A stretch of DNA of 64,000 bases, from positions 1 through 64,000 of the forward strand of contig JANQPQ010000036.1 of assembly GCA_028285445.1 (NCBI GenBank), given 5' to 3'. The notes beneath the pieces were generated by a model, which was given only the letters and a program-made list of their open reading frames with translations, made no database searches and had not been told where the DNA came from. Shown piece by piece: positions 8,734-17,219 of the stretch (positions are counted from its first letter, which is position 1; each line of letters starts with the position of its first letter). The position numbers and the translations under genes were made by a program. Origin of the DNA: Cyclobacteriaceae bacterium. Its GTDB lineage: Bacteria > Bacteroidota > Bacteroidia > Cytophagales > Cyclobacteriaceae.

Positions 8734-11700
8734 GGGGAAATCGTGGCCTCGCGAAAAAGTGTGAGGGTACTGAGGAGTGCCTCGGAATTTTCTGGCCAGA
8801 TCTGGTACCTGATCGTCAATAAAAGACTTCAATTCGTATACAGTAATTTTGCCATCTCGCGGAGATCCATCGGCGTCGCCGCCTAGGGCCGACAATACCA
8901 GATAAGTAAACAGTCCATGGCCAAGGTCTTTAAACTCAACTGCCGTTTGCTCACTACCCGCTGCAGCAAGTACATGAACTCCGGCACTTCGTGATAGTTG
9001 CGCCAATGCCTTCTCTTCGCCAGCACCACGCGCAGCTAACAGTTCGGTACTAGCTCCTGAGTGGCAAGCATCCACAACTATCATTTGTTTTAAGGCCTTT
9101 ATCTCACGAAACCATTGCTGCATTTCTCCGGCATAGATGGCCCCGTTTTGAAGTCTCTCCTGGTCGTAAAGCCGTACTATTTCGGTTGGAATAAAGTAGA
9201 ACTTGTCATCCACCATACTGCCATGACCAGCATAGTAGAAATAGAAGACATCTTCTGGACTTGCACTTTTGGCAATTTCTGCAAGCTTCTCAGAAATATT
9301 CTTCTTGGTGGCATCATCATCTATCAGCAAGTGGGTTTCGATCTTTGCGAAAAGCTTCTTGCTTTTCTGCCTAATGGCTTTTGCAAAGCTCTCAGCATCA
9401 TCTTTAGCATAATTCAGGTTCAGGTTTGGGTTCTGATACTTGTTGATACCTACCGCCAGAATATAACAGTTGGCAAGCTTGGTTGAGTCCCCAAATTGAA
9501 ACTCGATACTTCGCCTGCGCGACTCAATTCGACCACTGCTGTAAGCAGACACATCAAACTGATTTCTTCCCGCTACCAGTTGTAGATTGTAGGTCTTATA
9601 AAGCGATTTGCCTTTTCTCAGCCCTCTTTCACCTTCTAAACGCTCTTCTACCACCCTCTTCCCGTTCTGCAGCACTTTTATCTCATCTATGCCACCTCCA
9701 TTATCGGTAATCTTCAATAATACCTCCACCTCTTCCCCCTCTGGTATGAACCCAAATTTCGGAGAGATTATTTCGATGAATGGAGGAGGTGATTCCTGAA
9801 GCTTGTCCAGTATGTTGTCATTTAATTTGAGCTTATCTTGATAAATATCCTCAACCAGGCCTGGCCTGAAAAAGTCATCATAAAACTGGTCGATGGAGTA
9901 ACTTTCCATACCCCGGACGAAAAACACTGATTCCTTGGCACCTTCAGTAGCATAGAAGAAACCATTGGGGGCTTTTACTAACCAATCTTTCGGATTAGTA
10001 AAAACATGGGCGAACAGCTCCGTACCTGACTTAATGTCCCATATCTTAGTAGATCCATCTCGGCTCCCAGTGATTAGCAACTCACCATTTGGACTGAAAT
10101 TTACAGATGTTACAGCTCCAGTATGTCCTTCAAAAGTCTGAATTACTTCTCCCGTGAATGGATCCCAAATGCGAGCTGTCTTGTCATAGCTGCCGGTGGC
10201 GATAAACTTGCCATCCTTGCTATAGGCGATATCGTAGACAGCCCCATCGTGGCCAGCGAAACGGGTTACTTGCAAGCCTGTGGCCATATCCCAAAGCTTT
10301 GCCCTCCAATCCCAGCTCGCTGTTAACATATATCTACCATCAGGGCTAAACTCGATATCTATTACATGATTGGAGTGACCAATAAACTCCCTTACTTCCG
10401 TGCCGGTATCGACATCGGTCATCTTCAATTTCTTATCCAGCCCTCCTGTGATTAGGTACAACCCATTGGGACTTACATTTACACTAATAGGTGAACCCTC
10501 GTGAACGGAGTATCTCCCAATCGCTCGACCTGAACCCACATTCCAGATAATGGCACTATTGTCCCAACTTCCGGTTACCAGGTATTTTCCGGTCTTATCA
10601 AAAGCCAGGGAAAAGATCATACCAACATGTCCTTTGAATGTCTTTACTTCTTCGCCAGTTTCCACATCCCACAATTTGGCTAGGCGATCCAACCCGGCGG
10701 TTGCCAGGTACTTTCCATCAGGACTAAATTCAATATCGACTACGGCCTTGCTGTGACCAACCAATTCTTTGACGATACGACCAGTATTCAAATCCCAGAG
10801 GATGGCACTATTACCAACCTTACCTTGCGCTAAATATTTCCCGTCTGGGCTAATTGCTTGCTTATTTAAGTTTTTCACCCAAAAACTTTGAGAGGAATTA
10901 AGGCTGTCATTCCTGACCTGAAGAAGGCCACGGAGGGTGGTTTTTATAGACCCATCACCCAAATTCAAGATTTTTATCTCACGGTCATCTCCGCCAACTA
11001 CCAAGCTCTTTCCATCATCACTTAGGTCGAAAGCCCTGATACCATTTGAGTATTCACCGCGTTTCCAAAGCTCTTTGCCCTGCATATCAAAGTAGCGAAG
11101 CTCACCTCGAGCCATTACCAGGAAATGACGATTATCGGGCATCAGCTTAACTTCCTCATGGCTTTCCTTGGGGCCAAGTACCTTCGTTTGAATTACCCGA
11201 TTGCGTTGCCAAATGCGAATAGAATCACTATAGGCCGCAGTAATAAAGGTCTTACCATCGGCAGAAAAGGAAAGTGGCGTCATACAACTAGAACAAGAGC
11301 CCCTGTTGCCCTTGTAGGTATTTATTCTTTCTCCAGTATTGAAGTCCCAAAGCACCGCCCGGCGGTCTCCAATTCCCGTAAGCAAAAATTTACCATCCTT
11401 GGAAAGATCGAGTGAAACTCTACAGCGGCCGCTATAGCAGCCAATGCGCTTGTCTTTGAAGGATCTCAGGCTATCACCTGTTGTTGCATCCCAAATTTTA
11501 GCATAATGGTTTTTACCCGCGGTAATAATCTTACTGCCATCATGTGAAAAAATTGCGTTGTTGATTATGTCTCCTTCGTCTTTAACTTTCCTGATGAGCT
11601 TGCCGGTTGCCACTTCCCAGAGCCAGGCGAGGCTGTCACCACAAACAGTAATTAATCGCTTGCCGTCGGCGCTAATATCCAAGGTCTTTATCGCTTCCGG

Positions 11701-11928
11701 GCTGCCCATGAAAGTTCTGATTTCGCGGCCAGTTGCTATTTCCCAAACCTTGGCCGTTTGATCCCTACTTCCGGAGACTACATAATTTCCATCATCTGAA
11801 AATTTGATAGCTGTGATTTGCTCATAGTGTCCCGTCTGGATAGAAGTTTCCAAACTTAATTCTTGTGCAAAAGGCTGGGTGCAAGAGCACCACACCAGGA
11901 AAGTCGCTAATGTTAGATAAGGTCTCAT
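8719..11928 (-). CDS. Exported WD40-repeat protein with C-terminal caspase domain
   Basis: A 1069-residue protein with a signal peptide (cleavage near QPFAQ). Residues about 33-645 hold some fourteen WD40 repeats, enough for two seven-bladed propellers; the second set is the more regular (GHxxxVxDIEFSPDGKYLxTxxxDxxAKLWDxxTG). A linker and an Ig-like segment (about 715-800) follow, then a peptidase C14 (caspase/metacaspase) domain from about 818 with the catalytic pair His902 in YYAGHGS and Cys955 in DACHSG. Caspase-type enzymes cut after basic or acidic residues; specificity cannot be read here. The propellers are likely protein-binding sensors. It starts with ATG and converges with the aspartic protease gene. 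Confidence 0.9.
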   Translation of the reverse strand: MRPYLTLATFLVWCSCTQPFAQELSLETSIQTGHYEQITAIKFSDDGNYVVSGSRDQTAKVWEIATGREIRTFMGSPEAIKTLDISADGKRLITVCGDSLAWLWEVATGKLIRKVKDEGDIINNAIFSHDGSKIITAGKNHYAKIWDATTGDSLRSFKDKRIGCYSGRCRVSLDLSKDGKFLLTGIGDRRAVLWDFNTGERINTYKGNRGSCSSCMTPLSFSADGKTFITAAYSDSIRIWQRNRVIQTKVLGPKESHEEVKLMPDNRHFLVMARGELRYFDMQGKELWKRGEYSNGIRAFDLSDDGKSLVVGGDDREIKILNLGDGSIKTTLRGLLQVRNDSLNSSQSFWVKNLNKQAISPDGKYLAQGKVGNSAILWDLNTGRIVKELVGHSKAVVDIEFSPDGKYLATAGLDRLAKLWDVETGEEVKTFKGHVGMIFSLAFDKTGKYLVTGSWDNSAIIWNVGSGRAIGRYSVHEGSPISVNVSPNGLYLITGGLDKKLKMTDVDTGTEVREFIGHSNHVIDIEFSPDGRYMLTASWDWRAKLWDMATGLQVTRFAGHDGAVYDIAYSKDGKFIATGSYDKTARIWDPFTGEVIQTFEGHTGAVTSVNFSPNGELLITGSRDGSTKIWDIKSGTELFAHVFTNPKDWLVKAPNGFFYATEGAKESVFFVRGMESYSIDQFYDDFFRPGLVEDIYQDKLKLNDNILDKLQESPPPFIEIISPKFGFIPEGEEVEVLLKITDNGGGIDEIKVLQNGKRVVEERLEGERGLRKGKSLYKTYNLQLVAGRNQFDVSAYSSGRIESRRRSIEFQFGDSTKLANCYILAVGINKYQNPNLNLNYAKDDAESFAKAIRQKSKKLFAKIETHLLIDDDATKKNISEKLAEIAKSASPEDVFYFYYAGHGSMVDDKFYFIPTEIVRLYDQERLQNGAIYAGEMQQWFREIKALKQMIVVDACHSGASTELLAARGAGEEKALAQLSRSAGVHVLAAAGSEQTAVEFKDLGHGLFTYLVLSALGGDADGSPRDGKITVYELKSFIDDQVPDLARKFRGTPQYPHTFSRGHDFPLVIE

Positions 11929-11987
11929 ACTATTGAGTCTTGAAATTTAAGGCTAATACAGCCAAAAAATCAGTATCAGTGTTAGAA

Positions 11988-12013
11988 ATTATTCAACCAT
12001 ATAGTTGAATAAT
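11988..12013. promoter_or_regulatory. Palindromic operator, likely for the ArsR repressor
   Basis: ATTATTCAAC, spacer CATATA, GTTGAATAAT: a perfect 10-base inverted repeat. ArsR-family dimers bind this kind of AT-rich palindrome. It overlaps the -33 box of the downstream operon promoter, so a bound repressor would block transcription of its own operon. Confidence 0.7.
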
Positions 12014-12034
12014 AGTAATTCCATTTTAACTTTG
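12005..12034 (+). promoter_or_regulatory. Promoter of the monooxygenase-arsR-SRPBCC operon
   Basis: -33 TTG (12005-12007), 19-base spacer, -7 TAACTTTG (12027-12034), an exact Bacteroidota consensus. The TTG lies inside the right arm of the palindrome at 11988-12013. A transcript start near 12041 gives a 20-base leader. Confidence 0.75.
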
Positions 12035-12060
12035 AACTCACAGACAAAAGAGAAATAATT

Positions 12061-12369
12061 ATGAAAGCCGTTAGAGTTCAATACACTGTAAGTGAAGAGT
12101 ATGTGGAAAGTAATAAGAAAAATATCGAGCAAGTTATGGCTGATTTGAGGGCAATGAACAACCCAGGGATTAAATACAGCTCTTTCCTTTTTGAAGATGG
12201 AAAAACATTTGTGCACTTCGCGATGTACCCTGATGATGAAACAAGTCAGATTGTTAATGACTTACCTTCATTCCAAAAATTTCGAAATGAATTAAAGGCA
12301 AGTGGCCCCGAAGTACCGCCTCAATCTGAGAAGCTGAATTTGGTAGCTTCAGCCTACGACTTATTTTAG
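12061..12369 (+). CDS. Small antibiotic-biosynthesis-monooxygenase-like protein
   Basis: A 102-residue cytosolic protein with the alternating strand-helix pattern of the dimeric ferredoxin-like (ABM) fold: VRVQYTVSEEYV, a helix NIEQVMADLRAM, strands KYSSFLFEDGKTFVHFAMY, then PSFQKFRNELKAS. No catalytic residues can be named. It is the first gene of a three-gene operon controlled by the ArsR repressor encoded next (4 bases between stop and start), so it is probably expressed in response to the same signal. Confidence 0.6.
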   Translation: MKAVRVQYTVSEEYVESNKKNIEQVMADLRAMNNPGIKYSSFLFEDGKTFVHFAMYPDDETSQIVNDLPSFQKFRNELKASGPEVPPQSEKLNLVASAYDLF

Positions 12370-12373
12370 TTGT

Positions 12374-12706
12374 ATGGCGAAATCTTATACATCTCAAACT
12401 GATTTGGTTTTTGCAGCCCTTTCCGATCCAACCCGCCGGTCGATTATAGAAAAGTTACAATCGGGTGACTCCACACTTTTAGAACTTGCTGAAGACTACA
12501 ATGTTAGTTTCCAGGCTGTCGCGAAGCACTTGAGCGTACTTTCAAGAGCAGGCATCATCAACAAGGAGAAGGTGGGAAGAAGTTACAATATCAGCTTTAA
12601 CAGAAGTGCTTTTGCAGAGTCATTGCAATGGATGAACAATCTGCACAACTTCTGGCATTCTAGCTTTGATAGTCTGGAGCAATTTCTCGATAACCAGGAT
12701 AAGTGA
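12374..12706 (+). CDS. ArsR-family transcriptional repressor
   Basis: A 110-residue winged-helix DNA-binding protein. SDPTRRSIIEKLQSGDSTLLELAE and VSFQAVAKHLSVLSRAGIIN are the family's helix-turn-helix signature. The metal-binding cysteines of ArsR/SmtB (the CVC motif) are missing, so it belongs to the metal-independent branch that usually pairs with SRPBCC proteins, as here. Its TGA overlaps the GTG of the next gene by four bases. The palindrome at 11988-12013 upstream of the operon is the likely self-regulatory operator. Confidence 0.9.
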   Translation: MAKSYTSQTDLVFAALSDPTRRSIIEKLQSGDSTLLELAEDYNVSFQAVAKHLSVLSRAGIINKEKVGRSYNISFNRSAFAESLQWMNNLHNFWHSSFDSLEQFLDNQDK

Positions 12707-13134
12707 GTAACACTGTTTACATAACTCGCGTCGTTCGACATTCAATTGACAAAGTCTTTGATGCATTAACGAACCCAGAACTGGTTCTGCAATGGTTTGG
12801 TCCGATAGAAATGGAAACCACAAGTGCAAATATTGACCTAAAAGTTGGTGGTGAATATACTTTTGTAATACAAAGGCCTGATGGTTCTGACTTCAGAATA
12901 AGAGGAGAATACAAGGAGATTAGCCCACCAGAGAAATTGGTATTTACCGCTCAATATACAGGCCTTGGTAACGCTTCAGATATTATCAGCATTGTTAACA
13001 TAGACTTGCGGGTAACTGACAACGGAACTGAAATTTCGCTTTCGCAGGCTTTTGACCTGATACCAGCTGATATTGAGCGTAGAACAAAGTCGTGGGAGTT
13101 AATGTTCGAGCGGATCGAGGCGCTGAAATTCTGA
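12703..13134 (+). CDS. SRPBCC (AHSA1-like) protein
   Basis: A 143-residue protein of the START/SRPBCC superfamily, AHSA1 branch: VVRHSIDKVFDALTNPELVLQWFGP at the N-terminus, then GGEYTFVIQRPDG and PPEKLVFTAQYTG. These proteins form a deep cavity that binds hydrophobic ligands; the ligand is unknown. It starts with GTG inside the arsR stop (GTGA overlap), so its translation is coupled to that of the repressor. Pairs of ArsR plus SRPBCC are common in Bacteroidota and Firmicutes. The next gene converges from the other strand 13 bases away. Confidence 0.85.
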   Translation: MSNTVYITRVVRHSIDKVFDALTNPELVLQWFGPIEMETTSANIDLKVGGEYTFVIQRPDGSDFRIRGEYKEISPPEKLVFTAQYTGLGNASDIISIVNIDLRVTDNGTEISLSQAFDLIPADIERRTKSWELMFERIEALKF

Positions 13135-13147
13135 CTATTCCGGCAGT

Positions 13148-14470
13148 TTAATCCTCCTGCAAGTCAAATCCCAATGCTGCGAGTTCAGCGAGAACAGGCT
13201 CGTAAATCTCCTTCTTAATTGGAATTTGCGTACCGGTCAATGCTATTTCACCATTCAGGATCAGTTTGGTAGCGATGCCCAAAGGCAAACCCACAGTTTT
13301 TGACATGGCGGTATGGGTAGCGTCATCGCCAATCGCTACCAAAGTGGCGTGCTTCTCCTGCATTTCACCGTCTCGCATGTAATTGAACTTGTGCCACATG
13401 ACTATCATGTCCTTGTCGTCTGGAGAAAGTGTCCACTTTTTCTTGAGAATATGCTCCAAGATTTGAGCTGGCGTTCCTTTTTCCAGGCCTATTGGCTCAT
13501 CGTCAAATAATCCAGCCCACTTAAGTCGGTTCATTTCCTCAGATTCGAAATCGAATTTCATGTAGTGAGCCAGTTTCAATTCAACGGAATCGTGCGGATT
13601 GTAAGACAGAAAGGAGTTTATGAATTGACGATGGGTCATTTCCCCTACTGATTCCATTTCATAACTATCGTCAGTAGCGCCTAATTGCACAAATACATCC
13701 CAGGTTTTACAAAATCCCGGACGGCGAAAAGTGCCACGAAACATGGTCTTGATATCTTGTAGATCATATACTTCCCGATAGTTTAAAGAGTCACGATTGG
13801 CATATCCCTCGAAATATCCATAACCAGGAATGTGAATGATCTCGGTCCTTCTGAACAAACGGTGGTAGGGAATATATTTATATCGACCCTCCTGGAAAAA
13901 CTTAACCCCACCCTGACCTGCAAGCACTACATTTCTGGGGTTCCATGTAAATTTATACTCCCATGGGTTGTCTTCGTCTGTAGGGGCCAGCAACCCGCCT
14001 GTGAAGGATTCAAAGCCATGGAGTTCAAATCCCTGAGATCTTATATCATCAATTACCTTCATGGCAGACATATGATCTATGCCTGGATCAAGTCCGCATT
14101 CATTCAAAAGTATTATTCCCTTTTCCTTAGCTAAACCATCCAGTGCCTTCATCTTGTCAGTCAAGTAAGAAGCCGTAATTAAATGTTTGCCTTGGTCAAC
14201 GGCACACTCTGCTACTACCTCGTGGAACCTGGCTGGCACCATCGAAATTACCACATCACTATTTGCTACGGCATTTGCTAACGCCTCGGAGTCTTCAACA
14301 TTAAGTTGACTGGCGCTGGTATTTTGCAGGCCTTCAACTTTAGATTTCGCTAGCTCCAGTGAAAAATCTGTGACTTGAACCTCCCATTGCTCCTGTGCGC
14401 TATGATCACTCAAATACTTAATCAAGCTTGAGGCTGATCTGCCCGCTCCCAGAACTAATATTTTTCGCAT
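13148..14470 (-). CDS. Saccharopine dehydrogenase-like oxidoreductase
   Basis: NAD(P)-dependent oxidoreductase of the saccharopine dehydrogenase family, 440 residues. The Rossmann motif ILVLGAGRSASSL is at the very N-terminus, followed by VNVEDSEAL-like region SQLNVEDSEALANAV and the DVVISMVPARFH block; NECGLDPGIDHM and GLLAPTDEDNPWEYKFTWNP are typical of the bacterial lysine-ketoglutarate reductase/saccharopine dehydrogenase C-terminal domain. I chose ATG at 14470: the frame extends upstream to a TTG at 14509, but that adds 13 residues ahead of the Rossmann strand. It may act in lysine breakdown; the substrate is inferred. Confidence 0.8.
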   Translation of the reverse strand: MRKILVLGAGRSASSLIKYLSDHSAQEQWEVQVTDFSLELAKSKVEGLQNTSASQLNVEDSEALANAVANSDVVISMVPARFHEVVAECAVDQGKHLITASYLTDKMKALDGLAKEKGIILLNECGLDPGIDHMSAMKVIDDIRSQGFELHGFESFTGGLLAPTDEDNPWEYKFTWNPRNVVLAGQGGVKFFQEGRYKYIPYHRLFRRTEIIHIPGYGYFEGYANRDSLNYREVYDLQDIKTMFRGTFRRPGFCKTWDVFVQLGATDDSYEMESVGEMTHRQFINSFLSYNPHDSVELKLAHYMKFDFESEEMNRLKWAGLFDDEPIGLEKGTPAQILEHILKKKWTLSPDDKDMIVMWHKFNYMRDGEMQEKHATLVAIGDDATHTAMSKTVGLPLGIATKLILNGEIALTGTQIPIKKEIYEPVLAELAALGFDLQED

Positions 14471-14590
14471 GTAAGGATGTGAATTTCTGTTTTTTACTAA
14501 GGCGGCCAATTTATGGGTTTTAGTTGAGCGGCTCCAAATTATTGTTACAAATTATTTTATCTTGCGTACCCTTTTTCAAAACGTAGGTCT

Positions 14591-15079
14591 ATGAGCAGCA
14601 AGAAGGAGTATGTAATAGAGTTTGAAACTGTGGCCAGTAGAGAAGAGCTAGATGAAACTTGGGAGAGTTTATTAAGCCATGCAGAACAAGCTACCAGGGC
14701 CACCTATGCCCCTTATTCCAATTATCATGTGGGAGCAGCTTTGCTGCTAGAAAACGGCGAAATTGTATTAGGATCAAATCAGGAAAACGCGGCCTACCCC
14801 TCGGGGCTTTGTGCTGAGCGAGTGGCCTTTTTTGCCGCGTCGGCAAATCATCCGGCCAAGACTATTAAGCGGGTGGCAGTAGTGGCCCGTAAAGGAGACA
14901 GCATAGAGTTGCTGCAAGCCGGGCCTTGCGGAAGCTGCCGACAGGTAATGCTGGAATACGAACTTAAGCAGAAACAGTCCATTGAGATACTCATGGCTGA
15001 CGAGAATGGTGGCTATATCATTTCTTCATCAATTTCGAATCTGTTACCTATTAGTTTCAATAGAGACAACCTGGTTTAA
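14591..15079 (+). CDS. cdd: Cytidine deaminase
   Basis: Deaminates cytidine and deoxycytidine to uridine and deoxyuridine for pyrimidine salvage. The 162-residue protein has the zinc site GLCAERVAFF and PCGSCRQVMLE with the three zinc cysteines and the catalytic Glu, plus YAPYSNYHVGAALL near residue 38, the substrate loop. The N-terminal 25 residues extend beyond the minimal 130-residue enzyme, as in other Bacteroidota. It is divergent from the saccharopine-dehydrogenase-like gene, and an esterase gene follows 3 bases later. Confidence 0.94.
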   Translation: MSSKKEYVIEFETVASREELDETWESLLSHAEQATRATYAPYSNYHVGAALLLENGEIVLGSNQENAAYPSGLCAERVAFFAASANHPAKTIKRVAVVARKGDSIELLQAGPCGSCRQVMLEYELKQKQSIEILMADENGGYIISSSISNLLPISFNRDNLV

Positions 15080-15082
15080 CCA

Positions 15083-15724
15083 GTGCAAGAAAAGCGAATC
15101 AAAATAGACTTTAGCGCCCGTTATTATCAGCTTGGGCAACTAAGCGAGGAAACTCAGCAACTGTGGTTTGTTCTCCATGGTCATGGTCACCTGGCCCAAT
15201 ATTTCATTAGGAAATTTGCGGCATTAGACAACGATAATAATGTAATTATCGCTCCGGAGGGTTTGAACCGATACTATCTTGAAGGATTTACCGGAAAGGT
15301 CGGAGCCACCTGGATGACCAAGGAAGATCGGCTGACAGATATTGGCAACTATGTAAATTTCCTAAACGAAGTATACTGGAACGTGCTGGAGGGTGTGGAT
15401 TTTCAGAATCTAAAAATCACCCTATTAGGATTCTCACAGGGCGCAGCAACCGTTTCCCGATGGGCGCTCGATGACAAAGTGAATTTTGATCGGCTTATCC
15501 TCTGGGCAGGAATTTTCCCACCGGATATTGACTTCGACTTTGGCCGTCAGAAATTAGCAGGCGTGGAAGTTCTTTCGGTGGTAGGTGACGAGGATGAGTA
15601 TCTCAATGAAAATGTCGTAAAAGAGCAAATTGCGTTGGAACAAAAACTGGGAATAGAATCCAGGAAAATCAATTTCTCAGGAAGGCATGAAATCAATGAG
15701 GAAGTTTTGCTTTCCCTGGCTTAG
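15083..15724 (+). CDS. Alpha/beta hydrolase, phospholipase/carboxylesterase type
   Basis: A 213-residue cytosolic hydrolase. It has the oxyanion-hole segment WFVLHGHGHLAQYF, the nucleophile elbow LLGFSQGAATVSRW with the catalytic Ser in GFSQG, an Asp in VVGDEDEYL, and a His in SGRHEIN, the order found in the phospholipase/carboxylesterase (abhydrolase_2) family. It starts with GTG three bases after cdd, so it is probably co-transcribed with it. No signal peptide. The substrate is unknown. Its stop shares the bases TTAG with the stop of the convergent SDR gene. Confidence 0.78.
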   Translation: MQEKRIKIDFSARYYQLGQLSEETQQLWFVLHGHGHLAQYFIRKFAALDNDNNVIIAPEGLNRYYLEGFTGKVGATWMTKEDRLTDIGNYVNFLNEVYWNVLEGVDFQNLKITLLGFSQGAATVSRWALDDKVNFDRLILWAGIFPPDIDFDFGRQKLAGVEVLSVVGDEDEYLNENVVKEQIALEQKLGIESRKINFSGRHEINEEVLLSLA

Positions 15725-16476
15725 GCCTTCTTATTAACTACCGTGGCGCTGGCCTGCGCCGTAGGGAGAACCACCAAATCGCTAATATTAACATGAGCTG
15801 GCCTGGTTATCGCAAAATGGATAATGTCCGCGATATCTTCAGCCTTAAGTGCCTGATAGCCCTCATAAACAGTTTTGGCTCTATCTTCATCTCCTTTAAA
15901 TCTTACCAGTGAAAATTCCGTTGCTACTAACCCGGGGTTTATCGCCGAAACTTTAATCCCATATTGATTTAAATCCAATAGCATGCCCTTATTTATTGCA
16001 TCCACGGCGTGTTTGGATGCACAGTACACATTGCCATTGGGGTATACTTCCTTGCCGGCGATGGAGCCAATATTAATAATATGCCCAGCGCTTCGCTGGG
16101 TCATGCCGGGGATAATGGCTTTTGATACATAAAGGAGCCCTTTCACGTTAATATCGATCATAGCATCCCAGTCGTCAAGATCTCCCTCTTCCACCGGGGA
16201 AAGCCCATGGGCGTTGCCGGCGTTATTTACCAACACATCAATATCCGACCAATCGTGTGGCAGTGTACCTATGGCCTCAGTTACGGCATTCCTGTCTCTA
16301 ACATCAAAGTTAAGCTGCACTACATCAGTTTGAGACTTAATGTCTTCTACTAGTTGACTAAGCCGCTCTTCCCTTCTGCCGCATACAATTAGACGGAAAT
16401 TGTGTTTTGCGAGTAATCGTGCCGTAGCCTCACCTATACCGGAGGTGGCTCCTGTAATTAAAACTATTCTAGACAT
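15721..16476 (-). CDS. Short-chain dehydrogenase/reductase
   Basis: A 251-residue NADP-type SDR. The cofactor loop TGATSGIGEATARLL, NNAGNAH, the catalytic set with Ser in INIGSIAG and the YCASKHAVDA pair (Tyr and Lys), and INPGLVATEF are all present. It resembles the YdfG group (3-hydroxy acid or serine dehydrogenases), but specificity is not certain. It is the last gene of the ubiE-porT-SDR run on the minus strand, 8 bases after porT, and overlaps the convergent esterase gene by four bases. Confidence 0.9.
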   Translation of the reverse strand: MSRIVLITGATSGIGEATARLLAKHNFRLIVCGRREERLSQLVEDIKSQTDVVQLNFDVRDRNAVTEAIGTLPHDWSDIDVLVNNAGNAHGLSPVEEGDLDDWDAMIDINVKGLLYVSKAIIPGMTQRSAGHIINIGSIAGKEVYPNGNVYCASKHAVDAINKGMLLDLNQYGIKVSAINPGLVATEFSLVRFKGDEDRAKTVYEGYQALKAEDIADIIHFAITRPAHVNISDLVVLPTAQASATVVNKKA

Positions 16477-16484
16477 GGTTGAAT

Positions 16485-17219
16485 TTATTGAAAGAGGAGG
16501 AACAAATGAAAATTATGGGTATTTAACCTGCTTATACCCTCGCTAAAACTGTTGGAGTTTGCTCCCAATACGTCCACCACACCACGGGAGTATCTTATTT
16601 CCGGAGAGAACTTAAACAAGGGGTAGTATATATCAAGGCCAACACCAAGCTCGATGGAGAGGTTGTTATCCTTCAGCCCAAGAGCCAGAGTTGGATCTTC
16701 CAGGTCATTCTTGCCTGATGCGTCAAATCCCGGAACAACCCCACCGGTTACATACATTCTAAAATTTCCTCTGCGAACCGATTTGTATTTGATCATAAAA
16801 GGTAGCTCAACCATGGTTGGTTCAGCGATCTGCATTTCGGTATTACCATTAGTGAATTGATAAGTCAAATCATACTCATAAAAAGAAACCCGTGGTAATA
16901 GTCTTAAATCCAGGAGATCAGTAGCCCTGATATTAACAATGAAGCCGAGCGAAAACCCTGGCGATGACGGTGGGTTAATTGAGTGTAATGTATCAAGGCT
17001 GGATGAAACGAAGGTTTCAGAGTGGTTAAGCTGGAATGCGGATGAATGCAAACCGATGGAAAAGCCGTAGGTTACAATTTTCCTATCGTCGTAGTTTGGG
17101 TTATTTATCGTTACGGATTCCTGGGCAAAAGCACCAATGGCGATTGCCCATACAACTACAGTTGTAGCTATTTTTCTGCAACGTAAATTGAACTTATGCC
17201 GAAGGTTAATGGGATGCAT
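16485..17219 (-). CDS. porT: PorT-family outer-membrane beta-barrel protein (T9SS)
   Basis: A 244-residue outer-membrane protein with a signal peptide (ending GAFAQ) and alternating hydrophobic strands: VTYGFSIGLHSSAFQL, PGFSLGFIVNIRATDLLDLRLLPRVSFYEY, a final NFHLFLLFQ with C-terminal aromatic-rich strand. LRLLPRVSFYE and the placement right after ubiE match the PorT/SprT genes needed for type IX secretion and gliding in Bacteroidota. It overlaps the end of ubiE by 52 bases if the first ATG is used. Identification rests on motif recall plus synteny. Confidence 0.82.
   Translation of the reverse strand: MHPINLRHKFNLRCRKIATTVVVWAIAIGAFAQESVTINNPNYDDRKIVTYGFSIGLHSSAFQLNHSETFVSSSLDTLHSINPPSSPGFSLGFIVNIRATDLLDLRLLPRVSFYEYDLTYQFTNGNTEMQIAEPTMVELPFMIKYKSVRRGNFRMYVTGGVVPGFDASGKNDLEDPTLALGLKDNNLSIELGVGLDIYYPLFKFSPEIRYSRGVVDVLGANSNSFSEGISRLNTHNFHLFLLFQ

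Noticed and set aside
8719..11928. Caspase protein as part of an anti-phage (gasdermin or CRISPR-linked) system
   Set aside because: It has a signal peptide and the neighbourhood lacks gasdermin, Cas or other defence genes.
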